From: Marinilabiliaceae bacterium ANBcel2
Lineage (GTDB): Bacteria > Bacteroidota > Bacteroidia > Bacteroidales > Marinilabiliaceae
Length of the DNA stretch: 64,000 nucleotides
Direction: 5' to 3'
NCBI GenBank assembly: GCA_029688995.1
Contig: JARULA010000004.1
Location: 1-64,000 of the forward strand
Shown: positions 16,680 through 25,834 of the stretch, one piece after another
Position numbering within the stretch: the stretch's first letter is position 1
How the letters are laid out: every line of letters begins with the position of its first letter
Translations under genes and position numbers: made by a program
The notes under the pieces: generated by a model
Seen by the model: the letters and a program-made list of their open reading frames with translations, nothing else
What the model was told of the DNA's origin: nothing
Database searches by the model: none

Positions 16680-18358
16680 TTAATCAAGATCGAGATTAAA
16701 TTGCTCTTTTAGCTTTTTTAATGCAGGATTTTGTTTAATCATATCATTATATTTATCAGCTGAGGTATATATTTTTTCACTTTTATTGCTCCTTTCCTCT
16801 ACTGTGATAGTCAATGATATATTATCATTTGTCAAGCTATTTTTCAAATAATGTGATATAGACTCTCTCTCTTTTAACAACTCCTCTTTTTGAAATCTGT
16901 TTTGCACAGAAATAACAATTTTGTTATCATCTGAAATATTAGGTGTTATGTTATCTAAAATACTGAAAATCCTGGGACGAGAAGATTTTAATTTATTTGC
17001 ATAGCTATTCCAAACCGATATTAAACTACTCTTTGTTACAGGTTCATTTCTATTACTATGATTATTATCTACCTGTAAGTGATCATGATCAGAACTTTCG
17101 TTATCTTTTTTATTACCGGCACTCTTTTTTTGAATAAGCTTTTTTATAGAAACAGAGGTGATCTCCTCTTTCTCTTTTTTGGGGCTATCCAGAGTATTAA
17201 CACTGTTGCTTGACTTGCTTTTTTTCTCCTTTTTACGCTTAGCGTTTAATTCAGCTGCTTTTTTTTTTCGATAAAAATTCGAGATAAGCTAATAAGTGCA
17301 AACTCTACATGTAAACGCTTATTTCTTGCTGTTTTATAATTAAGTTCACACTGAGTTGTTATTTTTAGAGCTTCATAGAGAAACTCTTCATCGCAATGTT
17401 TTGACTGTTCAACATATCTATTTCTAATTGATTCACCAACTTCAAGCAGATTGGCAGTTTGTGAATCACGACACATTAACAGATCGCGAAAATGGCAACT
17501 CATGCCATATATAAAATGACTTCCGTCGAAGCCGTTATTTAAAATCTCATTATAAATTAGAAGCGCACCGGTTGTATCTTCTTTCAAAAACAGTTCGGTA
17601 AGCTTAAAATAGTAATCATAATCGAGAACATTTAAATTCTCAATCACCTGTTGATAGGTTATTGTTTTACCTGAAAAAGCAACTATCTGGTCAAAAATAG
17701 AGAGTGCATCACGCATAGCACCGTCAGCTTTTGAAGCAATTACAGTTAAAGCCTCTTCTTCTGCTTCTACCCCTTCTTTACCGGCAACATACTTTAAATA
17801 TTCAAGAGCAACATCTGTTGATATGCGGTTAAAATCAAATGTTTGACACCTTGATAGAATAGTTGGCAATATTTTATGTTTTTCGGTTGTTGCCAAAATG
17901 AAGATTGCATGTGCCGGTGGCTCTTCAAGGGTTTTAAGAAATGCATTAAAAGCTGAAGGTGATAACATGTGAACCTCGTCAATAATATAGACACTGTATT
18001 TACCCATTGAGGGAGGAACTCTTACCTGATCGATAAGTTGTCGTATATCATCTACCGAATTATTACTGGCAGCATCTAACTCATGGATGTTATATGAACG
18101 ATTTTCATTAAATGATCTGCATGATTCACACTCATTACAAGCTTCATAATCTTCGGAAATATTATTACAGTTTATTGTTTTAGCAAAAATTCTCGCACAT
18201 GTTGTTTTACCTACACCACGCGGACCGCAAAACAGATATGCATGAGCAAGTTGTCTGTTTTTTATCGCATTCTTTAAGGTAGATGTTATATTCTCCTGAC
18301 CTTCTACTGAATCGAAAGTTCCCGGACGATATTTTCTTGCTGAAACAATGTATTCCAT
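16680..18358 (-). CDS. dnaX: DNA polymerase III tau (dnaX, -1 frameshift product)
   Basis: Full-length tau needs a -1 shift. The upstream frame ends at 17246, but the -1 frame is open without a stop from the A10 run at 17259-17268 to 16680, giving a product of about 559 aa. The extension contains a Lys/Ser-rich linker, then a conserved segment (SLISVWNSYANKLKSSRPRI) and a C-terminal end (NPALKKLKEQFNLDLD) typical of Bacteroidota DnaX tails. The shift site reads GAA AAA AAA AAG in frame, containing the A AAA AAG heptamer used by Escherichia coli dnaX. Tau would tether the polymerase and helicase. A homopolymer sequencing error is the main alternative. Confidence 0.7.
17246..18358 (-). CDS. dnaX: DNA polymerase III gamma (clamp-loader ATPase), zero-frame product of dnaX
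   Basis: In the zero frame, translation ends 4 codons after the slippery A10 run, giving 370 aa. This has the clamp-loader ATPase: Walker A GPRGVGKTTCARIF, the zinc module C-x8-C-x2-C-x2-C in the NCNN...ESC segment, Walker B IIDEVHMLS, sensor 1 LATTEKHKI and the SRCQTFDF motif, then domain III. This corresponds to the gamma form made by frameshifting in some bacteria. The same reading without a shift would leave the cell without tau unless slippage occurs. It precedes icd and follows the nptA-like gene after a gap of 74 bases. Confidence 0.85.
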   Translation of the reverse strand: MEYIVSARKYRPGTFDSVEGQENITSTLKNAIKNRQLAHAYLFCGPRGVGKTTCARIFAKTINCNNISEDYEACNECESCRSFNENRSYNIHELDAASNNSVDDIRQLIDQVRVPPSMGKYSVYIIDEVHMLSPSAFNAFLKTLEEPPAHAIFILATTEKHKILPTILSRCQTFDFNRISTDVALEYLKYVAGKEGVEAEEEALTVIASKADGAMRDALSIFDQIVAFSGKTITYQQVIENLNVLDYDYYFKLTELFLKEDTTGALLIYNEILNNGFDGSHFIYGMSCHFRDLLMCRDSQTANLLEVGESIRNRYVEQSKHCDEEFLYEALKITTQCELNYKTARNKRLHVEFALISLSRIFIEKKKQLN

Positions 18359-18432
18359 AATCTTTTAAGGCTATTTTAAAGCACTACAAATATAAACAAA
18401 AAGCTGTCTGAAGCAAATAGAAAATATCAAGA

Positions 18433-20055
18433 TTAGTTCTGCTCAGACATAAAAACCAAACGGCCAAAATTAGTTGCTCTACTATTTATGACCCTTAAAA
18501 GGTTTAACAGTTCCATATGGGTTTTAGCCGATTCAAAAGAGTTTGAGTCGGGAGAAAGTAAACGTTTATAGTGCTGACGTTCAAGCTCAAAGGCCATGAG
18601 AGCATACTTTCGATATTTGTTTTTTATTTTAAGAGCTTCTGATTGATCCCAGTCGTTCATTAAATCGAGTGCTCTGCTTAGCTGTTTAATGCATCTTTGA
18701 TGATAATCTTCTAACTCTATTTTTCCTTCACTTGAAAAATCAACATTTGAATTCAGCCACTTTTCGGCCTGGCGGGATATATTAACTGAGACAATATCTG
18801 CAATTTGTTCCAACTCATTAACTACATGGAGTAATCTGAAAATATCCTCGGACCACTCTGACATAGGATTTTTTTCGTTAAGCTTAATTATATAGCGATT
18901 AATCTCTTCTCTATAAAAATCGGTTTTTTCCTCCCCCTGTTTAATAATATCAAGAGCTTTGGCATCACGTTTAAAGAATGGATTCATGCATACCCTTAAC
19001 ATTTCGGAGACAACCGACCCCATATCCTGTATCTCCTTTTGTAAAAAGAGAATAGACATATCGGGTGATTTTAAAAGTTCTTTATTTAAATGTTGTAGTG
19101 AAAATGCTTTTTTGGCTATTGGTTTTTTTACCAATTTTAAAGTTAATGTTTCAATAGATTTTGTAAATGGCAAGAGCATCAACACCATAGCTACATTAAA
19201 TAAAGTATGGGCATTGGCTAACAAACGGGCATTTGAAGCTTCTGCTCCTGTGAAATAAAGTGTAAGGCTACTCCAAAAAGATAATAGCCATAAAAAAATG
19301 AAGGCTCCAATAATTCTGAAAAGAGCATTGGCTACGGCCAATTTTTTTCCTTGCCATGAAGAATTTATGGCAGCAAGTAATGCAGTGATAGTAGTTCCAA
19401 TATTAGTACCCAATATTAAAGGTAAAGATGCGTCAAATGTTAATAATCCACTATTGGTTAATGTTATAAGAATTCCTATAAAAGCAGCACTGCTTTGAAT
19501 TAGTGCAGTAAAAATCATCCCGGCAACTATTCCGGTAAGAGGATTTTCAAGATACAATAATGTTTTAATAAACCTTTCACTCTCTTTAAGTGGTTCCATT
19601 CCTCCCGACATTAAATCCATACCAAAAAAGAGAACTCCAAATCCAAGTATTACCTGTCCGCCATAACTCCAATTAAGTGATGCATAGCTTTTAAGAAAAA
19701 AGCCTGCACCAACAAATAACAGGGAAATACTCCCAATGTTAAATGAGATGAGTTGTGTTGTTATAGTTGTTCCAATTCCTGTTCCTAATAGAACCGGCAG
19801 AGTACGGGTAAATGTTATCAAAGAGGCATCAACAAAGCCAACAAGAACTACGCTAGCTGCACTACTACTTTGAAAAAGAAGAGTAAGAATTATACCAAAT
19901 CCTACGCCGCCTGTTTTGTTGCGTAGAAAGTAATCGAGCATTCTTTTAAGGTTCGGACCGGCAATTTTTTTTGTTCCACTGCTTAAAATATCCATTCCAA
20001 GCAGAAATAATCCTAACCCTCCTAAAACAGTAATAATTATAAAAAACAGATCCAT
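18433..20055 (-). CDS. Na/Pi cotransporter family protein with PhoU-like domain
   Basis: The 540-aa membrane protein has two inverted Na/Pi-cotransporter repeats, marked by LFQSSSAASVV and ALIQSSAAFIGIL (QSS motifs), spread over about ten hydrophobic segments in residues 1-310. The C-terminal half (about 340-535) is a helical PhoU-like cytoplasmic domain. Family members import phosphate with sodium (NptA/YjbB type). It follows rimO by 30 bases and ftsY upstream of that, probably as one transcript. Phosphate specificity is inferred from the family. Confidence 0.9.
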   Translation of the reverse strand: MDLFFIIITVLGGLGLFLLGMDILSSGTKKIAGPNLKRMLDYFLRNKTGGVGFGIILTLLFQSSSAASVVLVGFVDASLITFTRTLPVLLGTGIGTTITTQLISFNIGSISLLFVGAGFFLKSYASLNWSYGGQVILGFGVLFFGMDLMSGGMEPLKESERFIKTLLYLENPLTGIVAGMIFTALIQSSAAFIGILITLTNSGLLTFDASLPLILGTNIGTTITALLAAINSSWQGKKLAVANALFRIIGAFIFLWLLSFWSSLTLYFTGAEASNARLLANAHTLFNVAMVLMLLPFTKSIETLTLKLVKKPIAKKAFSLQHLNKELLKSPDMSILFLQKEIQDMGSVVSEMLRVCMNPFFKRDAKALDIIKQGEEKTDFYREEINRYIIKLNEKNPMSEWSEDIFRLLHVVNELEQIADIVSVNISRQAEKWLNSNVDFSSEGKIELEDYHQRCIKQLSRALDLMNDWDQSEALKIKNKYRKYALMAFELERQHYKRLLSPDSNSFESAKTHMELLNLLRVINSRATNFGRLVFMSEQN

Positions 20056-20085
20056 CGGCTATTTCTTATAATAAGATTAAAAAAA

Positions 20086-21384
20086 TTAAATATGAGCCTT
20101 TAAATCATAATCTTCAGCCCCGGTAACTGTGACATTGTAAAAAGAACCAATCTCAAGCTTTTTATCGGTTTCTACGACAACTTCAGGGTCAACTTCCGGA
20201 CTGTCAAATTCGGTACGGCCTATAAAAAAATCTCCCTCTTTTCTGTCCATTATAACCTTTAACAGTTTCCCTGATTTTTTCTCATTAAGCTCCCGGCTTA
20301 TTCTATTTTGACTCTCCATTATTATGTTGGCTCTCTCTTGTTTCAATTCCTGAGGAATATCATCTTTATAGTTATTATAAGCATATGTATCCTCTTCATG
20401 TGAATATGTAAAAACTCCTAAGCGCTCAAATTTTACCTGCTCAACAAAATTCAATAACTCTTTAAAGTCTTGCTCACTCTCTCCGGGATGACCTGTAATT
20501 AAAGTAGTACGTAAATGTAATCCAGGAACAGTGCTTCTCAGGTCATCTATCAATTTATAAGTTTGTTTTTTACTAAAATTACGACGCATACGATTTAACA
20601 TTGGATCAGATATGTGTTGTAATGCTAAATCAAGATATCGACAAACTTTAGGATTTTGGGCCATTAATTGAGGTAAATCTTTTGGAAAACCTGCCGGATA
20701 TGCATAATGTAAACGAATCCACTCTATCCCATCAATTTTAGACAGTTCATCGGTTAATTGAGCCAGCAAAGGTTTTTTATAGAGATCGATGCCATAATAG
20801 GTCAAATCCTGAGCTATTAACTGCAACTCTTTAACACCTTGTGATGCAAGTATATGAGCTTGATCAACTAAACTATTTATTGAATGCGACTTATATTTGC
20901 CTGTTATAATAGGAATGGCACAGTATGAACAGGTTCTATTACAACCTTCGGCAATTTTTAAATAAGCATAGTGACCGGGTGTTGTTAGGGTTCGCTCATT
21001 GGCCAAATCAACCCGGTACTGCATTCCAAGCTCTTCAGTTAAATTGTGCCAGTCAAATTTTCCATAAAATTTATCCACTTCTGGAATTTCAGCTCCAAGC
21101 TGCTCAAAATAGCGTTGGGATAAACAACCCATTACATAAAGCTTTTCAATATCACCACGTTTACGAGCTTCAGCAAATTCTAATATAAGATTTACCGACT
21201 CCTCTTTAGCATCTCCAATAAAACCACATGTATTAATTATTGCAATATTGCCCGATGGAGTTTCAGGGTCATGTTTTACTGAAAAACCTCCTGCATTAAA
21301 CTGTTTTATTAAAAACTCAGAATCAACAAGATTTTTAGAGCATCCAAGAGTTATAACATCTACATTTTTTCTTTTGGTTTTCAT
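20086..21384 (-). CDS. rimO: Ribosomal protein S12 methylthiotransferase RimO
   Basis: RimO adds a methylthio group to an aspartate of ribosomal protein S12 using two iron-sulfur clusters. All six cysteine ligands are visible: C15, C53 and C87 for the auxiliary cluster, and C148-x3-C152-x2-C155 for the radical-SAM cluster, with a C-terminal TRAM domain (about 370-432). The 432-aa length is typical. The N-terminal VDVITLGCSKNLVDSE distinguishes RimO from MiaB. Its start is 6 bases past the ftsY stop, so they are cotranscribed. Confidence 0.96.
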   Translation of the reverse strand: MKTKRKNVDVITLGCSKNLVDSEFLIKQFNAGGFSVKHDPETPSGNIAIINTCGFIGDAKEESVNLILEFAEARKRGDIEKLYVMGCLSQRYFEQLGAEIPEVDKFYGKFDWHNLTEELGMQYRVDLANERTLTTPGHYAYLKIAEGCNRTCSYCAIPIITGKYKSHSINSLVDQAHILASQGVKELQLIAQDLTYYGIDLYKKPLLAQLTDELSKIDGIEWIRLHYAYPAGFPKDLPQLMAQNPKVCRYLDLALQHISDPMLNRMRRNFSKKQTYKLIDDLRSTVPGLHLRTTLITGHPGESEQDFKELLNFVEQVKFERLGVFTYSHEEDTYAYNNYKDDIPQELKQERANIIMESQNRISRELNEKKSGKLLKVIMDRKEGDFFIGRTEFDSPEVDPEVVVETDKKLEIGSFYNVTVTGAEDYDLKAHI

Positions 21385-21390
21385 AAAATA

Positions 21391-22347
21391 TTACCGTTTC
21401 CCAAACAGTGAAGAGACAAATGCCTTTCGATCAAAAAGTTGTAAATCCTCTACTCCTTCTCCTATTCCAATATATTTTACAGGTATTTTAAATTGATCGG
21501 AAACTCCGATAACAACCCCTCCCTTAGCTGTACCATCAAGCTTGGTAATAGCCATTGCATTAACCTCTGTAGCATTGGTAAACTGTTTTGCCTGTTCAAA
21601 AGCATTTTGGCCTGTAGATCCATCCAGAATTAAAAGAACTTCATGAGGGGTATCGGGAACAACTTTTTGCATCACCTTTTTTATTTTTGAAAGCTCATTC
21701 ATAAGGTTAACTTTATTATGAAGTCTTCCGGCAGTATCAATGATAACAACATCACTATTGTTACTTTTAGCTGAAGCCAATGTATCATATGCAACCGAAG
21801 CAGGATCTGAACCCATCTTTTGTTTAACCAGAGGTACATCTACTCTGTTAGCCCAAATTTCTAACTGTTCAATTGCGGCAGCTCTAAAAGTATCAGCAGC
21901 CCCTAAAGTGACAGCTTTACCTGCATTTTTAAATTTTGCAGCAAGTTTTCCTATTGTAGTAGTCTTGCCTACACCATTTACCCCTACTACCATAATAACA
22001 TAAGGTTTAGCAGGGAGATCTCCTTCAAAACCGTTAACCGACTCGTTTTCACTTTCGGATAAAAGGGATGTTATCTCCTCTTGTAATATAACATCCAGTT
22101 CAGAAGCGTTAATATATTTATCTTTAGCGACACGTTCTTCAATTCTATCGATAATCTTAATTGTTGTATTTACACCAACATCAGAGGTAATTAAAATCTC
22201 CTCGAGATCGTCCAGAACATTTTCATCAACTTTTGTTTTACCAACGACAGCTCTGGTAAGCTTTTTTAATACATTCTCTTTTGTTTTAGACAATCCCTCA
22301 TCGAGTTTATCTTTTTTTGAACTACTAAATTTATTAAATAATCCCAT
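21391..22347 (-). CDS. ftsY: Signal recognition particle receptor FtsY
   Basis: This GTPase docks SRP-ribosome complexes at the inner membrane. The 318-aa protein has a short charged N-terminus, an N domain, and a G domain with GVNGVGKTTTIGKLA (G1), DTFRAAA (G2), DTAGR (G3) and TKLDG (G4). The long acidic A domain of proteobacterial FtsY is absent, which is usual in Bacteroidota. Its SRP partner ffh is in the same window at 48140. A terminator for the ribosomal block lies upstream (22444-22473), so ftsY starts a new transcript with rimO and the Na/Pi gene. Confidence 0.97.
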   Translation of the reverse strand: MGLFNKFSSSKKDKLDEGLSKTKENVLKKLTRAVVGKTKVDENVLDDLEEILITSDVGVNTTIKIIDRIEERVAKDKYINASELDVILQEEITSLLSESENESVNGFEGDLPAKPYVIMVVGVNGVGKTTTIGKLAAKFKNAGKAVTLGAADTFRAAAIEQLEIWANRVDVPLVKQKMGSDPASVAYDTLASAKSNNSDVVIIDTAGRLHNKVNLMNELSKIKKVMQKVVPDTPHEVLLILDGSTGQNAFEQAKQFTNATEVNAMAITKLDGTAKGGVVIGVSDQFKIPVKYIGIGEGVEDLQLFDRKAFVSSLFGKR

Positions 22348-22410
22348 GATAAATTAACTCTTTAAAAAGTAACTGTAAATATAATCATAATTAAAGAAAA
22401 GGAAGTTGTA

Positions 22411-22432
22411 AAATATGTTTTAAATATGTTTT
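22411..22432. repeat. tandem 11-bp repeat upstream of ftsY
   Basis: AAATATGTTTT occurs twice, end to end, at 22411-22421 and 22422-22432, between the DUF4295 terminator and the ftsY start. It may be a promoter or a regulatory element; no function can be assigned. Confidence 0.6.
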
Positions 22433-22443
22433 ACATAAAATAG

Positions 22444-22473
22444 AAAAAGGCCTCCTTAAAAAAAGAGACCTTT
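22444..22473 (-). terminator. terminator after the L28-L33-DUF4295 block
   Basis: AAAGG-C-CTC pairs with GAG-A-CCTTT with one internal mismatch around a short A-rich loop, and the minus strand continues with a T run. It lies 29 bases after the DUF4295 stop codon. Confidence 0.65.
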
Positions 22474-22501
22474 ACTTAATATCATATACGAAATGAATTA
22501 C

Positions 22502-22654
22502 TTACTTTTTAAAGTAATCTTTAACCATTTCATTAGGAACCATTTCACTTTTAAATGAATAAGATCCGGTTTTTGGAGACTTAACCATTTTTATAACACG
22601 AGCATGTCCTTTACCTGATCCTTTTTGTAATGATGCAACTGATTTTTTAGCCAT
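22502..22654 (-). CDS. DUF4295 family small basic protein
   Basis: A 50-codon gene encodes a lysine-rich basic peptide beginning MAKKSVASLQKGSGKGHARV and ending in MVKDYFKK. It is the DUF4295 protein that follows rpmB and rpmG in most Bacteroidota. It starts 11 bases after the rpmG stop and is followed by a terminator. The genomic position and charge suggest a ribosome-associated role, but the function is not established. Confidence 0.9.
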   Translation of the reverse strand: MAKKSVASLQKGSGKGHARVIKMVKSPKTGSYSFKSEMVPNEMVKDYFKK

Positions 22655-22665
22655 GATTCAACTTT

Positions 22666-22854
22666 TTACTTGATTTCACGATGTACAGTCATCCTTCTTA
22701 GAATTGGATTATATTTTTTTAATTCCATTCTGTCAGGAGTATTCTTTCTGTTTTTAACGGTAATATATCTTGAGGTACCGGGCTCACCACTTTTTTTATG
22801 CTCGGTGCATTCAAGTATTACCTGAATACGATTACCTTTACTTTTTTTAGCCAT
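22666..22854 (-). CDS. rpmG: Ribosomal protein L33
   Basis: The 62-aa product matches bL33 in length and sequence ([34 protein letters not shown]). Only the first of the paired zinc cysteines seems kept (C16), so this is a zinc-free type. It lies between rpmB and DUF4295 in the usual Bacteroidota order. Confidence 0.97.
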   Translation of the reverse strand: MAKKSKGNRIQVILECTEHKKSGEPGTSRYITVKNRKNTPDRMELKKYNPILRRMTVHREIK

Positions 22855-22872
22855 TTGTTCTACCCTCCCTTA

Positions 22873-23118
22873 TTATATTTTTGTTTTTAAAAAACCTTTC
22901 TCTTGTGCATTTTTTAAAGCAGCATGCACTCCAAGTTTATTAACCATTTTTAGTCCTGCTGCTGAAATTCTTAATTTCACCCAGCGATCCTCTTCAGGTA
23001 AATAAAATCTTTTATAAAAAAGGTTAGGATTGAACCTTCTTTTGGTACGCCTTTTCGAGTGAGAAACATTGTTTCCTACTAAAAAGCGTTTTCCTGTTAT
23101 TTCACAAACTTTTGACAT
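22873..23118 (-). CDS. rpmB: Ribosomal protein L28
   Basis: The 81-aa product matches bL28 with [21 protein letters not shown] at the N terminus and the conserved [10 protein letters not shown] segment. It is the first gene of the L28-L33-DUF4295 transcript, with spacings of 18 and 11 bases. Confidence 0.98.
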   Translation of the reverse strand: MSKVCEITGKRFLVGNNVSHSKRRTKRRFNPNLFYKRFYLPEEDRWVKLRISAAGLKMVNKLGVHAALKNAQEKGFLKTKI

Positions 23119-23245
23119 TTCTCAAACCGTTTTATATCTACGTTTTTCAAACAGTGTGCAAAATACGTGATTTTATTTTAAAAAAACAAATAACTATTGC
23201 TATAATTTTGTTGAAATCAATAGATAGAGATAAAAAATAGTAACA

Positions 23246-24496
23246 TTACAGTTTATTGTTCTCAATAAACTGTTTTAAAAGAATTAAAGCCGCATCAGCT
23301 GTGCGCAAAATTACTCTGTCTCGTTGGGCTCCAAACAAAAACTTTTTTGATATAACCCTTTTTTTCGATGCCCATGCAATCCAGACAGTTCCAACAGGTT
23401 TTTCTTCTGTTCCGCCCGAAGGTCCAGCTATACCAGAAACAGCTATTGATAAATCGCTATTTAATTTTTCAATACAGCTTGTAGCCATTAATTCAACCAC
23501 CTCTTTACTCACTGCCCCGTTAGCTTCTAATATCTCTTTGGTTACGTTTAATAAATTTATCTTAAGTGAGTCGCTATATGCAACTATACCTCCTTTAAAT
23601 ACTGACGAGGCACCTGGAATAGATGTAATCTTATGAGAGATATATCCTCCTGAACAACTTTCTGCACAAGAGAGTGTAACATTATTGTTAATTAAAAGAT
23701 TTAATAGAGATTGGGTAAAATCCTCATCATCAAAACCATATATATAATCTCCTATTATTGGATAGAGACCATTTAACGCCTTTTCAATAGCATTTGTAAT
23801 AGTTGCTTTATTACTGCCAACTCCCGTAAGGCGCAATCGTAATTTGCCGGCTGAGGGCAAATATGCCACTTTTATTATTTCCGGAATGTTATCCTCCCAT
23901 TGAGAAAGCATTTCAGCAAGCTCTGCTTCGGGGATATTAAAAATATGAACAGTTTTATGTATAACGTGATTTCCCCTGTATCGCTTTTTAAGAAGTGGGA
24001 TAACCTCACTACTCATAGCATGTTTCATCTCATCAGGCACTCCGGGCATTGAGACTATAACTTTATTGTTGGATGTTAACCAAAGCATTGATGGAGCAGT
24101 ACCTACAGGATTCCGAATTATCTTTGCATTTTCTGGAACAAGCGCCTGATCACGATTTAACTGATTAATAGGGCGATTACGTCGGGTAAAATATTTTTCA
24201 ATGTCACAAAAAACAGTTTTATCAAAAACCAACTTGGAATTGAAATAGTGAGTGAGACACTTTTTAGTAATATCATCTCTGGTAGGGCCCAATCCACCGG
24301 TTATTAATAGAATATCTGATCTTTTAAGAGCTGTTTTTGTGCTATCTAAAATATCCTTCTCTGAATCGGAAATAGTATTGATATATTTAACAGAAAGACC
24401 GATATTATTCAGCTCTTTAGCAATCCATGATGAATTGGTATCAACAACCTGCCCAATTAAGATTTCATCTCCTATAGTAATAATTTCAACAATCAT
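23246..24496 (-). CDS. cinA: CinA family nicotinamide-nucleotide amidase / competence-damage protein
   Basis: The 416-aa protein joins an N-terminal MoaB-like COG1058 domain (ITIGDEILIGQVVDTNS, ITGGLGPTRDDIT) to a C-terminal deamidase (PncC) domain (CAESCSGGYISHKITSIPGAS, GIAGPSGGTEEKPVGTVW). The pair recycles pyridine nucleotides by removing ADP-ribose and deamidating NMN. Domain order and length are typical. It is the last gene of the secA-lgt-protease-cinA run, though a 95-base gap with no clear promoter separates it. Confidence 0.96.
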   Translation of the reverse strand: MIVEIITIGDEILIGQVVDTNSSWIAKELNNIGLSVKYINTISDSEKDILDSTKTALKRSDILLITGGLGPTRDDITKKCLTHYFNSKLVFDKTVFCDIEKYFTRRNRPINQLNRDQALVPENAKIIRNPVGTAPSMLWLTSNNKVIVSMPGVPDEMKHAMSSEVIPLLKKRYRGNHVIHKTVHIFNIPEAELAEMLSQWEDNIPEIIKVAYLPSAGKLRLRLTGVGSNKATITNAIEKALNGLYPIIGDYIYGFDDEDFTQSLLNLLINNNVTLSCAESCSGGYISHKITSIPGASSVFKGGIVAYSDSLKINLLNVTKEILEANGAVSKEVVELMATSCIEKLNSDLSIAVSGIAGPSGGTEEKPVGTVWIAWASKKRVISKKFLFGAQRDRVILRTADAALILLKQFIENNKL

Positions 24497-24591
24497 TTAT
24501 ATAGCATTGATTATTAATCTATAAAACAACCTCTATTTTTATTCTGCTGGTTATTAAGTTTATTTAAATAATCATAGTCTATAGGCTTATT

Positions 24592-25827
24592 TCAATTATG
24601 ACGTATAGCCTTTATTCTATCAATTAATGGTGGATGTGAATAGTTAAAAAATACATACCACTTGTTTGGTGTTGGATTTACCAATGATTTTGCAGAGATC
24701 TTTTTTAACGCTGAAACTAAGTTCTCTTTATTATAATATTTGGCTGCAAAACGATCAGCTTTATATTCATTATACCTTGACAACAGCGTCATTGCCAATC
24801 CGGTAACTGCACTAACAGGTGAATAAAGAAGAGCAAAACCTGTTAATCCAATATGAAATACCGGCTTGTCCACTCCCAAAGCTGATGAAATGGCTGGATG
24901 ATTAACAAACCATCCAAGAAGAAAGAGTGTTACACCCATTTGCACAACAGCTGTTATTGTACCGGCTAAAATATGTTTCAATTTAAAATGTCCAATCTCA
25001 TGTGCTAATACAGCAACAATCTCTTCATTTGATAAATCATTGATAAGAGTGTCGAACAAAACTATTTTTTTATTTTTCCCAAATCCGCTAAAAAAAGCAT
25101 TTGCTTTTGTAGATCGCTTAGATCCATCCATCACATATACATTATCTAGAGGAAATCCTGTTTTATTGCTTAGCTCTTCAATTGAACTGCGCAACTCGCC
25201 ATCATCTAATGGTTTAAGTTTATTAAACAGAGGTAAAATAAACGTCGTGTAAAACTTACTAAAGAATATCATAAAAAGAGACATTCCAATCCAGGCATAT
25301 AACCAAAAATTTGAGCCGGCACTTTCATAAAACCAAATAATTAGTGATAGTAATGCACCTCCTAATAAAGAGCTTATCATTATAGATTTAAAAATATCAC
25401 CAACAAATATTTTTGGAGTGGTTTTGTTAAATCCAAATCGATCTTCTATCACAAAAGTCTGGTAGACCGAAAAAGGTAATGAGAGAAGCAGGGATAAAAA
25501 ACCTATACTCGCAAAAAAGAGCAGCGAATGTAAAAGCCAATGCTCATTGGTGATTTCACCTGTAACCCTGTTTAAATGAGCAAATCCCTCGAAAAAAAGG
25601 AATGCAACTATTATAATAAGAGATATAAATGAGGATAGATTATTAAAGTTGTAATTTGCTAGTCGATATTGCTTCTGTTTTATAAATTTTTCCTGAGGAT
25701 AAACATCCGACAGTTCGTCAGGAACTACCGATGCCCAACTTTTACGATTAAGCTCTCCTAAAATAAAATCCCATATAAATTCTATAATTATAATAGCAAT
25801 TATAATATAGAAAATGGTTGTGTACAT
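24592..25827 (-). CDS. M48 metalloprotease, Ste24 (CAAX protease)-like
   Basis: An integral membrane zinc protease of 411 aa with at least six hydrophobic segments. The zinc site is H276-E277-x2-H280 in VLAHEIGHFKLKH, and the third ligand is the Glu of NEYKADRFA about 70 residues later. The N-terminal region has the Ste24-type EDRFGFNKTTP segment. Bacterial members act on membrane proteins or peptides; prenylation is not expected here. It starts 7 bases after the lgt stop and is probably cotranscribed. Confidence 0.92.
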   Translation of the reverse strand: MYTTIFYIIIAIIIIEFIWDFILGELNRKSWASVVPDELSDVYPQEKFIKQKQYRLANYNFNNLSSFISLIIIVAFLFFEGFAHLNRVTGEITNEHWLLHSLLFFASIGFLSLLLSLPFSVYQTFVIEDRFGFNKTTPKIFVGDIFKSIMISSLLGGALLSLIIWFYESAGSNFWLYAWIGMSLFMIFFSKFYTTFILPLFNKLKPLDDGELRSSIEELSNKTGFPLDNVYVMDGSKRSTKANAFFSGFGKNKKIVLFDTLINDLSNEEIVAVLAHEIGHFKLKHILAGTITAVVQMGVTLFLLGWFVNHPAISSALGVDKPVFHIGLTGFALLYSPVSAVTGLAMTLLSRYNEYKADRFAAKYYNKENLVSALKKISAKSLVNPTPNKWYVFFNYSHPPLIDRIKAIRHN

Positions 25828-25834
25828 AATAAGT

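Noticed and set aside
17231-17250. A stable stem-loop downstream of the dnaX slippery site
   Set aside because: ACGCTAAGCGT is an inverted repeat but leaves too small a loop and a short stem, so I do not claim a frameshift stimulator.
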